In this document: positions 1 to 10,377 of the stretch, in pieces
Position numbering within the stretch: the first letter of the stretch is position 1
Layout: each line of letters starts with the position of its first letter
Assembly (NCBI GenBank): GCA_020186115.1
Contig: WSYJ01000081.1
Span: forward strand, 428,736-492,735
From: Histomonas meleagridis
Lineage: Eukaryota > Parabasalia > Tritrichomonadida > Dientamoebidae
Length of the DNA stretch: 64,000 bases
Reading direction: 5' to 3'
Notes under the pieces: model-generated
Told to the model about the DNA's origin: nothing
What the model saw: the letters and a program-made list of their open reading frames with translations, nothing else
Database searches by the model: none
Program-made: the position numbers and the translations under genes

Positions 1-1981
1 ATAAAAAAGAAGGTATTAAATATCTTATTATTGGTAATAATGTAAATGAAATTGGAAATAATGCTTTTTCAGATTGGGATATAATAAAAGTCGAAATTCA
101 TAATTCAACAACATTAATAGATTCTTTTGCATTCTATAAATGTAAGAACTTAGAATTTGTAGTTATTGGAAGAAATGTTGAAATAATTGGTGATTCAGCA
201 TTTAATTTATGTTTAAGATTAGAAACAATCAAAATTGGTGAAAATGTGAAAGAAATTAGAAAACATGCATTTATTGAATGTAACAAATTATTAGATATAG
301 TATTTCCCAATTCATTAATATTAATTGGTGATGAAGCATTTTGTTTATGTTACAATTTAAAAACAGTAATATTTGAAAACTGTGAAGCAATAATTCAAAA
401 TTCTGTATTTATGAGATGTAAAAATTTAGAAAATATCGAATTAGGGAAATAAAATATTAAGTATAGTGAATATACTTTTCGTGAATGTTGTAAATTACAT
501 AATATTACTTTACCAGAAACTCTAAATTTTATTGGATCTGGTATTTTTTTTGAATGTAAATGTCTTGAAAATATAAATATATCCAAAAATAACCTTAACT
601 ATTCAAATTATAAAAATGATGGAGTTCTTTATAATAAAAATATTTCGACTATTGTTTGCTTTCCTGCAGGAAGAAATGGAACTTTTCAATTACCATTTTT
701 AGTACAATCTATTGAACAATATGGTTTTTCTTTTTCAAGTTTGAATGATATTATTTATGGAGAAAATTTAACATATATTGGTAATTTTTGCTTTTATTGT
801 TGTTCAAAATTACATAATTTTACTATATCAAAATCGATATATTTTATTGGAATATGTGCTTTTTCTAAATGTATGAATTTTATCAATATATATGTATCTG
901 ATAATAATACAAAATATTCAAACTATAAAAATGATGGAGTTCTTTATGATAAAAACATATCAGCTATCATCTTTTTTCCATCTGGAAGAACAGGTTCATT
1001 TAAACAGCCATATTCTATTAAATCGATAGAAGATTATGCTTTTAATGAATGTTCATTTCTTGATGAAATTACTTTATCTGATATTATTAAAATAGGAAAT
1101 TATGCATTTTCTCGTTCTGGTATATTTAACATAACTATTCCAAAATCAACAATTCTTATTGGTATAGGACCATTTGTTGGATGTATTAATCTTCAAAATA
1201 TTTTTTGTTTCTAAAGATAATAAAAAATATTCAAATTATAAAAATGATGGAGTACTTTATGATAAAAATATTTCGATTATCATAAGTTTTCCTGGTGGAA
1301 GAAATTCTATATTTGAAACGCCATACTCTGTTACTTCAATCGGAGATTTTTCATTTCAAGGATGCATGAATTTACAAGGGATTATTATTACAGAAAATGT
1401 TCAACACATTGGAGTGTATGCATTTTATAGTTGTATCAACATTAAATGTATATATTTTTTAGGACTATATGAACCAAATATTTCTTTTAAAAGCTTTTTC
1501 AAACTTTAAAAATAAAGTATTTACTTTATCTACATATCAAAACAAATCATTTGGAACTTTAGATATTTCAAAGGGATCAAATATAAAAGGATGTAATTTA
1601 AGGTTTAAAAAACAAAAACAAGAAAAAGAGTCTAATGAACCAAACACAAAAAATCCAAAGGGTTTTATCCAAAATAACATAAAAAATCTCACCAAAGTCA
1701 AAGAAAATGGAATTAGTAATTCAATGAAAATCATTTTTTCTATTTGCTTCTTAGTTTTTTTAGTAATAATTTCTTTATTACTTGTATATTATCTACATAA
1801 AAAATCTTTAAATAAAATAAATACGCTTCCAAGTGAAAATGTAGAATCTGGAGATTATTCTCAAGTCTTAAATGAAACAGTCGTTAAAAAATTTGATATA
1901 AATAACCTTCCAAACATTTCAGATGATCCATTTGCAGTTGATTTTGAGGAAAATAATTTCTTTGAACATAGAGTACTATAA
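1..1981 (+). pseudogene. BspA-like leucine-rich-repeat surface protein, partial and broken
   Basis: The gene enters from the left edge. It encodes repeated units of the BspA/LRR_5 type (patterns such as IGDEAF..C.NLKTV), a family much expanded in trichomonads, where many members are surface proteins. Units with the phrase YSNYKNDGVLYDK recur at about 600, 910 and 1230. The C-terminus has one membrane helix (about 1730-1800), a Lys-rich stop-transfer and a short acidic cytoplasmic tail ending at 1981, so this would be a type I surface protein. The frame is broken three times: an in-frame TAA at 450-452, a frameshift near 1190-1210 and another near 1470-1509 in a T-rich run. Coding similarity continues across each break, so it was one gene. 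Either it is a recent pseudogene or some lesions are homopolymer sequencing errors. Confidence 0.85.
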
Positions 1982-2571
1982 ATAAAACCAAAAGTTTAAG
2001 GATATTTATAAATTTTTTCTCAAAATATTCAAGTGTTCTCCTTAAGCTTTAAATTCATTAGTGTGAACTTAAAATTTTTTTTATATATTTATCCTACATT
2101 TTTCATCCATGTAACATTAAATAAAATGTATTTTTATTATTAAACTTTAATTAAGCCAGATAGAAGTCATATCTAACTTAAAATTAGCATTATTTGGATA
2201 GGTATTTTTTGCAATATCATTCAATCCATAAATTATTGATCTTTGAGAGTGTAAAAATAATATCACAAGAACAACATCACATGCTGTAAGTTCTTTGAGA
2301 TATAATGTAAAGTGTCAATCAAAGGTGTTACCAACAACCAAAAGTTCCTTGATATCTCATAGTTTCAATATGGTAATGCATTAAACCTTGTTGATATCCC
2401 AAAGCATTTTCCATACCAAAGGAGACCATAGCTCCATTAGCGATGGGTTGAATGTGATACGACCATTGCCAGTTAACGTAGCTAATGATTGTGGTTTTGT
2501 GACATAATGTATAACGGTTTTAATTTAAATTTTCAATACAAAACGATCAAAAAATTATACACTTTTTAGGA
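1982..2571. other. Intergenic stretch with a decayed antisense gene
   Basis: No intact gene is present. The right part holds a minus-strand remnant (see 2147-2519). An AACGG element at 2514 and ACTTTTT at about 2561 lie just upstream of the GH13 start and may belong to its promoter. Confidence 0.5.
2147..2519 (-). pseudogene. Decayed gene fragment, family not recognised
   Basis: The reverse strand holds an open frame of about 120 codons with one in-frame TGA. It includes the phrases GAMVSFGMENALGYQQG and LYLKELTACDVV and ends at a TAA at 2147-2149. The composition is protein-like, unlike the surrounding AT-rich DNA, but there is no start codon and I do not recognise the family. I read it as the 3' remnant of a lost gene. 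Confidence 0.4.
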
Positions 2572-4497
2572 ATGCTAAAGATTGAACCTCCTTTTTGGTG
2601 GGCAGGTATGAAAGACAAAGAATGCCAGCTCATGATATATGGTGAAGGAATTTCAAAGTACACCAATATTGAAATAAGTAATCCAAATATTAAAATTTTA
2701 AGCATTGTCACATTAACCAGTCCAAACTACTTGATTATATACATTGACACATCGCTTTCAGGTCCATGCAAATTTACAATAAAGTTATCGTCCAATACAG
2801 AAATATCATTTGAAATCGAATATGAACTCAAACAAAGACAACATAGAGATAACCCCAAAGGGTTTAGTTCATCAGATGTTTTATATCTTATTATGGTTGA
2901 TCGATTTTCCAAAGGGCGTAGTATTGATTATGGTGATCTAGAAATCCCTAAAAAAGAAGAAGAAGAAGAATCAAATGCCAACAGTGATGAAGCTAATGAT
3001 GAGTCCGAAGAGCAAATAACAGAACAAGAAACATCAGAAAACATCAAAGAAGAATCCACGCCATTCCATGATCCAAACTTCCCTTCTATCCACAGCCAAT
3101 ACACTGTTAACAGGAATGATCCTGACTCACGTCATGGTGGTGACTTTCAAGGAATCATTGATCATCTTGATTATCTTTCCGATTTAGGTGTAACAGCTTT
3201 ATGGCTTACACCTGTTTTTACTAATGATATGCCCGGAGGGTCATACCATGGATATGCTTCCACCGATTTTTATCACACTGATCCTCGGTTTGGCAGCATC
3301 AACGATTTTTGTTCACTTATCTCGTCAGCGCATCAAAAGGGCATCAAAATCGTCATGGACCAAGTGTTCAATCATTGCGGCTCTAAACATGTTTGGCGTA
3401 TTGATACTCCTTCGCGTGATTGGTTTAACTTTCCTGATTCCAAAGTCCAAACCACGCATGAGATTCCTGTTCTTTTATCTCCATATTCAAGTGAGATCGA
3501 TAAGCGCGAATTTAATGATGGTTTCTTTGTTGAGGCTATGCCTGATTTAAATCAACGTAATGTTCATCTTAAGAAATATCTTATTCAGAATAGTATTTGG
3601 TGGATAGAAAATTGTTGTCTTGATGGTATTCGTCAAGATACATATCCATATTGTGATCAATCTATGATGTGTGAATGGGTATCACATATTGAGGATGAAT
3701 ATCCTTGGTTTAATATAGTCGGAGAATGTTGGGTTGAGAATACATTAGGATCAGCATGTTGGCAACGCGGTAGTAATCACTTTAGTCCAATACGAAGTAA
3801 TCTTCGTACTGTTATGGATTTTTCATTTACAAAACTTATCCATGACGCAACACATAATGAAACTGATCATGATAATGGCCTTTGGTTATTATATCGTCTC
3901 CTTAATTATGATTTTATTTATCCCGATATAAAACATGTTTTAAGATTTTTGGATAACCATGATACAAATCGATTCTTAATCGAAACACCAAAAGATCTTT
4001 TTGCTTATAAAATCGGGGTGACATTATTACTTACGTTACCAGGTATACCACAATTATATTACGGAACTGAGATTTTAATGTCCGGCGTAAAAAATATCTC
4101 CGATGGGTACGTTCGAAAAGATTTTCCTGGTGGATGGAAAACAGATAAAATAAATTGCTTCGATGAAAATGGAAGAAATGATTTACAAAATGAAGCATTC
4201 GATTTTATAAGAAATTTGTTGAAATGGAGAAAAGGTAAAAAAGTAATTGCAAAGGGAGAAATGAAACATTTTAGAGTAACAAATGGTATATACGTATACG
4301 AAAGAAAATATAAAAAAGATAAAGTGATTGTAATATGTAATGGAACAAGTGAAACAAAGAAAATGTTGTTAGAGAGATATAACGAGGTCTTAGGTGACGT
4401 GGAAAAGGCAACGGATGTAATTACAAAGAAAGTAATAGAGTTGAATGAAAAGGAACTTGTCTTGGAACCCAAACAATTACTAGTTTTGGAAATTTAA
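2572..4497 (+). CDS. GH13 alpha-amylase family enzyme, cyclomaltodextrinase/neopullulanase type
   Basis: A 641-residue glycoside hydrolase predicted to cut alpha-1,4 glucans, maltodextrins or cyclodextrins in the cytosol, as no signal peptide is seen. The N-terminal 90 residues start with PPFWWAGM and look like the Ig-like cyclomaltodextrinase N-domain. The catalytic barrel carries all four GH13 regions: DQVFNHCG (about 263-270), GIRQD with nucleophile D356, GECW with acid E385, and LDNHD with D464. The HGGDFQGIIDHLDYLSDLGV segment closely follows bacterial, Bacteroidetes-like enzymes, so gene transfer is likely (inference). A Glu/Ser-rich insert at about residues 128-165 interrupts the catalytic domain just after DRFSKG and looks like a later addition. 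Start ATG at 2572. Exact substrate preference cannot be read from the sequence. Confidence 0.93.
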   Translation: MLKIEPPFWWAGMKDKECQLMIYGEGISKYTNIEISNPNIKILSIVTLTSPNYLIIYIDTSLSGPCKFTIKLSSNTEISFEIEYELKQRQHRDNPKGFSSSDVLYLIMVDRFSKGRSIDYGDLEIPKKEEEEESNANSDEANDESEEQITEQETSENIKEESTPFHDPNFPSIHSQYTVNRNDPDSRHGGDFQGIIDHLDYLSDLGVTALWLTPVFTNDMPGGSYHGYASTDFYHTDPRFGSINDFCSLISSAHQKGIKIVMDQVFNHCGSKHVWRIDTPSRDWFNFPDSKVQTTHEIPVLLSPYSSEIDKREFNDGFFVEAMPDLNQRNVHLKKYLIQNSIWWIENCCLDGIRQDTYPYCDQSMMCEWVSHIEDEYPWFNIVGECWVENTLGSACWQRGSNHFSPIRSNLRTVMDFSFTKLIHDATHNETDHDNGLWLLYRLLNYDFIYPDIKHVLRFLDNHDTNRFLIETPKDLFAYKIGVTLLLTLPGIPQLYYGTEILMSGVKNISDGYVRKDFPGGWKTDKINCFDENGRNDLQNEAFDFIRNLLKWRKGKKVIAKGEMKHFRVTNGIYVYERKYKKDKVIVICNGTSETKKMLLERYNEVLGDVEKATDVITKKVIELNEKELVLEPKQLLVLEI

Positions 4498-4940
4498 TGA
4501 AAAAAATCGTTTTACATGAAATGAAAGTAGTAAAATGTTTTATCTTTGATCTGTTGAAAATTAAACTTTATAACAAATACACTCATCATTGGGCGAAAAT
4601 AAGATAAAAAGAAGAATTTTATTATGTGTTAAAATATAGGTTTTGTTATGCACAAAAAAATATTATGTTAAATATCAATTTTATGCTTTTTTTTGAACCA
4701 GTTGAAACAAAGAATTGATTCAACTTTTTCAAATGTTTATTACATACTATCAATTTTTGAGAGTTGAAGTTGAATGAGATTTCGAATAATCTTTCGAAAA
4801 GTGCCCACGAAATTCATAACGAAGATTAGAAGCACTTTTGAATGCGTTTCAATTACTTTTGTGTGATTTGATCGGTCAAGATCAGAATTTTTGGCTTTTT
4901 AAATGGGGGTCAGGTTGTGGGAGGCATAAAGCTTTAACAC
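4498..4940. other. Intergenic, nothing recognised
   Basis: AT-rich sequence between two same-strand genes. I see no RNA gene, repeat or coding remnant. Confidence 0.5.
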
Positions 4941-5219
4941 ATGTCTGCTCCTGTTTCAGACCTCATTTGCGAGCTTCATTATGATATAGAAAAATACTCA
5001 TTTGACCAATGCAAATCTTTTATCCAAGAAACATTAAAATCAAGACCAAAAGTTGTCCTTGGACAAAAAGTTTTAAAGATTAATTTTAAGACAGGTTATC
5101 CTGACAAAAAGGGTGATCAACCATCTCTCCAAGAGCAAGTTATAAATTACTGCAAAGAATTAGGGTTCAATGCTCAACAAGATCAATATAACCATAAAGT
5201 TGTTCAAGTTAAACTCTAA
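4941..5219 (+). CDS. Small conserved-looking protein, 92 aa, function unknown
   Basis: The ATG at 4941 opens an ORF with balanced, soluble composition and no membrane segment. The sequence (SFDQCKSFI..TLKSRPKVVLG; later EQVINYCKELGF) suggests a compact mixed alpha/beta domain, but I do not recognise the family. The stop codon overlaps TAAATAAATAAA, which resembles the UAAA-type polyadenylation signal that often overlaps the stop in trichomonads. Its coding quality and position between intergenic spacers make it a likely real gene. Confidence 0.7.
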   Translation: MSAPVSDLICELHYDIEKYSFDQCKSFIQETLKSRPKVVLGQKVLKINFKTGYPDKKGDQPSLQEQVINYCKELGFNAQQDQYNHKVVQVKL

Positions 5220-5643
5220 ATAAATAAAAACTTAAATTTAAAGAAATGTCAAATCATCCTTCTAAATAATAATTATTTGATTGATTAAATTCAATTAGAT
5301 TTGAACTTCTATTTTCGAAAGTATAACTTCTGTGATTATCAACACCTTGAAGTCCTGATGTGGTTCACATTGCAAAGTGCCTTGGAACATTTTTAGATTA
5401 GATTTCGAAATCAGAAAATATCAAGAACCAAATAAGTTGTCATCAAGCTTAACTGATACAAAGATTTCATTGAAAATATGCAAATGAAAAACAAAAATTT
5501 TTATTTGATGATTTGATTCTAAAATCAAATGTTTCAATTTAAATTGTTTTGAATGCTTCGTGTGTGTGCGATTCTATAAACTTTACATTAAGTATAGTGT
5601 AAGGTTAAAATAATTGATCAAAAAACGAAATTTAAATCAAGGT
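5220..5643. other. Intergenic with a possible antisense gene remnant
   Basis: Around 5256-5400 the minus strand reads a short protein-like frame (phrases NVPRHFAM, then one stop, then TTSGLQGVDNH) that ends with TGA. It is too short to name and may be the tail of a lost gene. The rest is AT-rich and featureless. Confidence 0.3.
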
Positions 5644-6555
5644 TTATTGTTTGCTGATAATGAGTATGCCACTTATATCAAATCTTTTAAGGTAAATTGA
5701 CAGGTTATTTATGTGATTTGTTCCAGTCATTACAAATTTGAAATATCTATAATATCCAGGATCTGAAACTTTGAAGGTTGCCACAGCGTCCTCCCTTTCA
5801 AGGTCTTTATTTGATGCCTGTGTATCAAGGTTTATCTTGAAATTACTTTTATCATTTGATCCATATAATGCCCATGAAGAAGGACCTCCTTGTGCCTTTT
5901 GGTTGAGTTTTGGTGGTCCCCATAATGTGTATGAAGTTAATTTAACCTTTAAAAAGTGTGGGAGTCCAATGATAATTGATGTATTTTGACTTGGAGAAGA
6001 GACAAAATAAGATGTTTCTTTGAAATCAAAGAGGTTAAGAATGTCGAATTCCTTCTTTGACGAAGGGTTGGAAGCCTCAGCAAATATCAAATTGTATTGT
6101 AATGGATTTAAATATTCTTGAGAACCACCAGATGTTGCAATCTTTTCTATAATATTCTCAACAATGAGGTCGGATTCATTTTGTGTTGAAGGAGATGCAA
6201 TTGCTGATATATACTTTAGTAATTGTTCCTTAAAAAGTGTTGGAGTCAAAACTAAATTTGCGCGTAATTGAAGAAGAAGTTCATCTTGTCTGCGGATCCA
6301 ACTTTTAAGAATATTAACAGCGAATTCATCTGGTAACCAAGTTGCATCTTGAACGAGCTTAATTTGATAGATGTCAAAATTCATAAAATTAATTGATTGG
6401 CATGCATTAGCTCCTTCTTCGACTGTCATTTCTTTCTTGACAACCTTACCGTTAATTTCCTTAAAGTTCTCGAAGTCAGAGCTCATGAGCAAAGTGCTAA
6501 TCTGAACAAAGCTTGACAAATATGAGAAGACTTTTTTTGAAAAGAAAACGATCAT
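5644..6555 (-). CDS. Protein with C-terminal discoidin (F5/8 type C)-like domain
   Basis: 303 residues. The C-terminal half (about 140-295) has the discoidin-like pattern: a jellyroll beginning ILNLFDFKETSYF, a central SSWALYGSND strand and a final YYRYFKFVMTG strand, typical of carbohydrate- or ligand-binding F5/8C domains. The N-terminal half is helical (residues 25-130), as in many trichomonad discoidin proteins with a BTB/BACK-like front, which I only suspect. A second ATG at 6486 (MSSDFENF) may be the true start: the preceding 23 residues are hydrophobic and of poorer coding character, and it would widen the divergent gap to the gene at 6587 from 31 to about 100 bp. Confidence 0.75.
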   Translation of the reverse strand: MIVFFSKKVFSYLSSFVQISTLLMSSDFENFKEINGKVVKKEMTVEEGANACQSINFMNFDIYQIKLVQDATWLPDEFAVNILKSWIRRQDELLLQLRANLVLTPTLFKEQLLKYISAIASPSTQNESDLIVENIIEKIATSGGSQEYLNPLQYNLIFAEASNPSSKKEFDILNLFDFKETSYFVSSPSQNTSIIIGLPHFLKVKLTSYTLWGPPKLNQKAQGGPSSWALYGSNDKSNFKINLDTQASNKDLEREDAVATFKVSDPGYYRYFKFVMTGTNHINNLSIYLKRFDISGILIISKQ

Positions 6556-6586
6556 AAATTGTGTACAGTAACCAAGCTAAAGGAAG

Positions 6587-7069
6587 ATGAATGCAATGTA
6601 TAAAATATATCAACCAACTCCACCAAAACAATACCCGCCTTCATCAATTCCTCCAAGGGGATGGAGGCCTCTCAGAAATCCAATTAGTTTACCTCAAAAT
6701 AATACAGAAAAAACTCCAAGTTCACCTGTATTAAATGAAATGTTAACATTCGAGCCACACTTACCTGTCGTTGAACAACTTCGCGCTGCTGCTGAAAAAA
6801 ATTTAATCAAAAATCAATTAGCAATAGAACATCAAGAAAGAATTGACTTTTTTAAGGCAATAGTTACACCTCCAGACACACTCGAAATTCCAAGTGATCC
6901 AGTAATAGAACAAATGCAACCGATTTCAATACATTGTGATCCATTAACACAAGAATTCACAGGAACAATGTTTTCAGTCAAAGAAACAGAACCAACACAA
7001 CCAACTTCTGATGTTCAGGAAGATGAAGTTGTTTCAATGAGATTAATTAAGAATCCCAATCAGATGTGA
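6587..7069 (+). CDS. Proline-rich 160-aa protein, function unknown
   Basis: Transcribed divergently from the discoidin gene with a very short shared upstream region. The N-terminus is rich in Pro and aromatic residues (QPTPPKQYPPSSIPPRGWRP), which suggests a disordered ligand for SH3/WW-type domains. The middle has a helical, charged stretch (EQLRAAAEKNLIKNQLAIEH). No membrane segment or catalytic motif is visible and I do not recognise the family. The TGA stop is at 7067-7069. Confidence 0.65.
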   Translation: MNAMYKIYQPTPPKQYPPSSIPPRGWRPLRNPISLPQNNTEKTPSSPVLNEMLTFEPHLPVVEQLRAAAEKNLIKNQLAIEHQERIDFFKAIVTPPDTLEIPSDPVIEQMQPISIHCDPLTQEFTGTMFSVKETEPTQPTSDVQEDEVVSMRLIKNPNQM

Positions 7070-7221
7070 CAATGGCAATAAATGTTTTTGTTTTCCATCT
7101 ATCTATAAAAATAGTTTTTTTTTAGTATTTCTTGTTTATCCTAATATAAAATTTTCTTCCAAATGAAGAGCCCGTTTATTTTTCAATAAAATACGTTGGG
7201 ACCTTAACGTACTCACCGGGA

Positions 7222-9528
7222 ATGAATGAAAAAAAGAACGCAAAGGAATCATTATTAACAAATAACAACTCAAATGCTGACACCCAGCAAAAAGAAGCTA
7301 GTGATAAAAGGAAAAGACATCGTAATCAAAAAGATCTTCCTAATGAAAAAAATCAAAACATAAAAAACACTAATGATATAAATAAAAAGAAAGAAGAAAA
7401 CCAAAGAAAATCAAAAAACGAAGAAACAAGACAAAAAACAAATTCTTCAAACAATCAAAATAATGAAAAGAAAGGAAAACCACAGGAAAAAAGCAAACCA
7501 TCACAAAATGAAAAGAAACAAAATGACAAAGGTATTAAAGTAATTCCAAAAGAAAATAACAAAATTCAGAATGAAAAAAAATTAGAAAAATCTCCACAAC
7601 AGAACACTCCCAAAGATCAAAATGAAAGACGCCATGGGAAAACTTTAGGGTCAATCCCAAAACCCAATGAACAAGAACTAAAATCAAAAAATGCTGAAAC
7701 AGAAAAAATTAGTTCTCGTCGCCCCAACAAAAATGCGACACTTCCTCCACCAAAAACAAATGATTCGCCCATGGACACATATCGCAGACGGAAAAACAAG
7801 ATTTCAATTGATGAATATAATCCAGAGTCACCAACTCCAATCACAGAAGAGACATCTCTCGAAGCCATGAGGAACCTTGGGATTGAAAAAGAAGAGATCA
7901 TTTTACCAAGACCACGAGAATTACATTCACTTGACAAAGAACTTCGTGAATTAGTTCTTGACCATGAAAAGAAACGAATTAATAAACTTATTGCCAAAAT
8001 CAAACAAGAAAGGAAGCGAATAATTGAAGCAGCGCAAGATGAAGCAAAACGATCTGCAAATGCATCACCAGATTCATCTATGGAGAAAGAAAGGATTTCG
8101 ATGATCAAAATGGAACAAGAACAGCTTCAAAAGATACAAAGTCGTCACAAACGAGAAGTAGAACAAATAATTGCCAACTTATTAACATATCAATTGATGC
8201 AAAAAGAAGCAGAAGAAAGAGACTTAGCGGAAGCAGAGAAACAAGAACGAATATCAGAAGAACGAAGGAAAAAGCGCGAAAATGATCAGAAAAGACATCT
8301 ACAGCATTTACGCGAAATGGAAGAAAGGGAAAAAGAGAATCAGAAAAAAGAAAATGAAATGCGACAAGCGCAATATGAAAAAGAACAGAATCAAATGAAA
8401 ATGCAACAACAACTTCGAGAAGAAAAAGTTCGTAAATTACGAGAACAAGAAAGAATGAAGAATGAAAAAGCAGAACAAAATCGTGAAGAATTACGGAAAA
8501 GAGAAAAAGTTAAACAAGATATGATACAAGAAAAGGAAAATCAAATGCAAAAACGAGAAGAAAGAAGATTACAAACACTTCGTGAAGAAAATGAGAAGAA
8601 AATGAAAGAGAAACAAATAGCTCAAGAGAAAAAGCAAAAACTTATTGAAGAAACGCGGAAAAACGAAAGAGAAATATTAGAAAATAAAAGACGTATTGTT
8701 GAAGACAAAGAAAAACAACGCGAAAAACAAATGCAACAATATAAAATTAGACAACAAGAAGAACGAGATCAATATCATAAGCAACAAGAAGATAAAATCA
8801 AAAGATATTCCGAAATGAGGGATACACTTGAACGAGAAATGATGGACAAAAAAGCAAAATCGATAACAACTAATGAGAAAATTGCTGAACGACTTCTCAA
8901 GCGCGAAAAAATGAATGAAGAAAGATCTACAAATGCACGTCTTCAAATCGGTAATATAGCTGAACGAAGACTTAAAAAAGAAGAAGAAATTCGACAAATG
9001 CAATTAAGGAGACAACAAAAAATGCATGAGCAACAATTAGAAAAAGAAAAATATATACAATTCGTGAATTATAATAAAGAAAAAGAAAGAGCTAAAAGAT
9101 CAACATTGATTCGATTAAAAATGGAAGAAAAAGAAAGAAATGCAAAACATATCGAACGACAAAGACAAATAAAACTTGAAGAAATGAATAAAAGACTTCA
9201 AGAGAAAAGTGAACAAATCGAACAACAAAAATCAATGAAAGATAAAATTCATCAAATTAGAAAATATAAATTAGAGCAATTGGAAATAAAGAAAGAACAA
9301 ATGAATGATCAATTAAATGAATTCTTGGTTAAAAATGTGGTTAATCAAGACGAATTAAGAAAGTTGGCTGATCAATATGATATAGATTTCGATGAGATAC
9401 AGTCAAGAGTAAATCAAAGAAGAAGAAATACTAAGATAAGCCCTGAAAATACATCGAGATTAGGGGATAGTTTGCCGCCAGTAATAATTTCGCCAAAGCA
9501 AACAACGCCTCCTTTGAAGCCTCATTAA
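7222..9528 (+). CDS. Long charged coiled-coil protein
   Basis: 768 residues. The first 200 are Lys/Asn/Gln-rich and disordered. Residues about 230-720 form one nearly continuous Glu/Lys/Arg/Gln-rich helix (EERRKKRENDQKRHLQHLRE and similar), of trichohyalin/caldesmon-like composition. The C-terminus returns to Pro/Ser-rich disorder. It is probably a cytoskeletal or flagellar-apparatus scaffold, but composition alone cannot name it. An upstream CCGTTTATT element at about 7168 lies some 55 bp before the ATG. Confidence 0.8.
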   Translation: MNEKKNAKESLLTNNNSNADTQQKEASDKRKRHRNQKDLPNEKNQNIKNTNDINKKKEENQRKSKNEETRQKTNSSNNQNNEKKGKPQEKSKPSQNEKKQNDKGIKVIPKENNKIQNEKKLEKSPQQNTPKDQNERRHGKTLGSIPKPNEQELKSKNAETEKISSRRPNKNATLPPPKTNDSPMDTYRRRKNKISIDEYNPESPTPITEETSLEAMRNLGIEKEEIILPRPRELHSLDKELRELVLDHEKKRINKLIAKIKQERKRIIEAAQDEAKRSANASPDSSMEKERISMIKMEQEQLQKIQSRHKREVEQIIANLLTYQLMQKEAEERDLAEAEKQERISEERRKKRENDQKRHLQHLREMEEREKENQKKENEMRQAQYEKEQNQMKMQQQLREEKVRKLREQERMKNEKAEQNREELRKREKVKQDMIQEKENQMQKREERRLQTLREENEKKMKEKQIAQEKKQKLIEETRKNEREILENKRRIVEDKEKQREKQMQQYKIRQQEERDQYHKQQEDKIKRYSEMRDTLEREMMDKKAKSITTNEKIAERLLKREKMNEERSTNARLQIGNIAERRLKKEEEIRQMQLRRQQKMHEQQLEKEKYIQFVNYNKEKERAKRSTLIRLKMEEKERNAKHIERQRQIKLEEMNKRLQEKSEQIEQQKSMKDKIHQIRKYKLEQLEIKKEQMNDQLNEFLVKNVVNQDELRKLADQYDIDFDEIQSRVNQRRRNTKISPENTSRLGDSLPPVIISPKQTTPPLKPH

Positions 9529-9802
9529 GAGAAAAAAACAAAATTTTATGTAAATAACATGTTATATTCTATTATTTTGTCACATAATTTTGTTTTATAA
9601 AGAATTAATTTGTTTATACAAGTTGAATACAAACAAATTTGTTTTCAGTATAGTCTTAAAATGTTACTTTTTAATACAAATCTTGCTATAATCTTATCTA
9701 AAATTGCAAGTGTTTAAAATTTTCATCTCAGAATAATTATTGGGTAACAACTCAATTGTTACAGGGAATACATTGATTTTTTATATAAATATATTTCAGG
9801 GA

Positions 9803-10200
9803 TTACCTTCTTTGTAACTGTATCTCTTTTTGATTGTAATGTTTTTGAGCTGATTGTAAAGAAATCAAATTTGAGAAATCCAAATAATAACCTGTTAAAT
9901 CAAGAAGAGCATCAACACCAAAAGTACCATAAGTAGTACCATTTGAGTATTTAGTTTCTACAAATTTGTTTTAACATATGAAATTTTTTGTGGAAAATTC
10001 ATGCCTATCGTTGTCATTTTTACAATTTATAAAATCATTATTATTAGGAACTTTAATACTAAATATTCTTCCTGATTTCAACATATTTTCATTGTCAGTG
10101 GTATCATGAATTGATTTATTTAATCTGATAATCACAGGAATACCTTTTCCCCTTCAACAATATGATTTGTAACACTGTTAACAGTTTTGTTAATATTATA
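9803..10200 (-). pseudogene. Decayed gene fragment, family not recognised
   Basis: The reverse strand reads a protein-like frame (GKGIPVIIRLNKSIHDTTDN, RIFSIKVPNNNDFIN, GTTYGTFGVDALLDLTGYY) with an internal TAA and a frameshift near 10150. The preceding frame continues as NKTVNSVTNHIVEG. There is no start codon. It is the remnant of a gene that was once about 130 codons or longer, of unknown identity. Confidence 0.45.
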
Positions 10201-10340
10201 ATTAATGTTCTGATATTAGCGAAATAAATATAACAAAATGTAAAGGTAATTTTTTATTATGCTTGCATGGATGTTTTATATGGCTGAAACGATTCATATT
10301 ATCTTAATCTTTTGGGGTTTTTATATGACACTTTTGATTG

Positions 10341-10350
10341 ACTTTTTGAA
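10341..10350 (+). promoter_or_regulatory. ACTTTTTGAA element upstream of the ankyrin gene
   Basis: ACTTTTTGAA begins 37 bp before the ATG at 10378. The same core lies 40-55 bp before the starts of the genes at 34647 (+) and 60466 (-). I infer a core promoter role. It is not demonstrated. Confidence 0.35.
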
Positions 10351-10377
10351 TGGCACAAGTTTTCTGCATAAGTTGAA

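Larger units (their letters stand above)
9529..10377. other. Intergenic stretch containing a gene remnant and a promoter-like motif
   Basis: Most of 9803-10200 is a decayed minus-strand coding remnant listed separately. ACTTTTTGAA at 10341-10350 sits 37 bp before the downstream ATG and matches the motif seen upstream of other genes here. Confidence 0.5.

Noticed and set aside
7617-9003. Minus-strand ORFs opposite the coiled-coil gene
   Set aside because: Antisense of Glu/Lys codons gives Phe/Ser/Leu-rich false ORFs. The same applies to plus-strand ORFs in 16111-17739.
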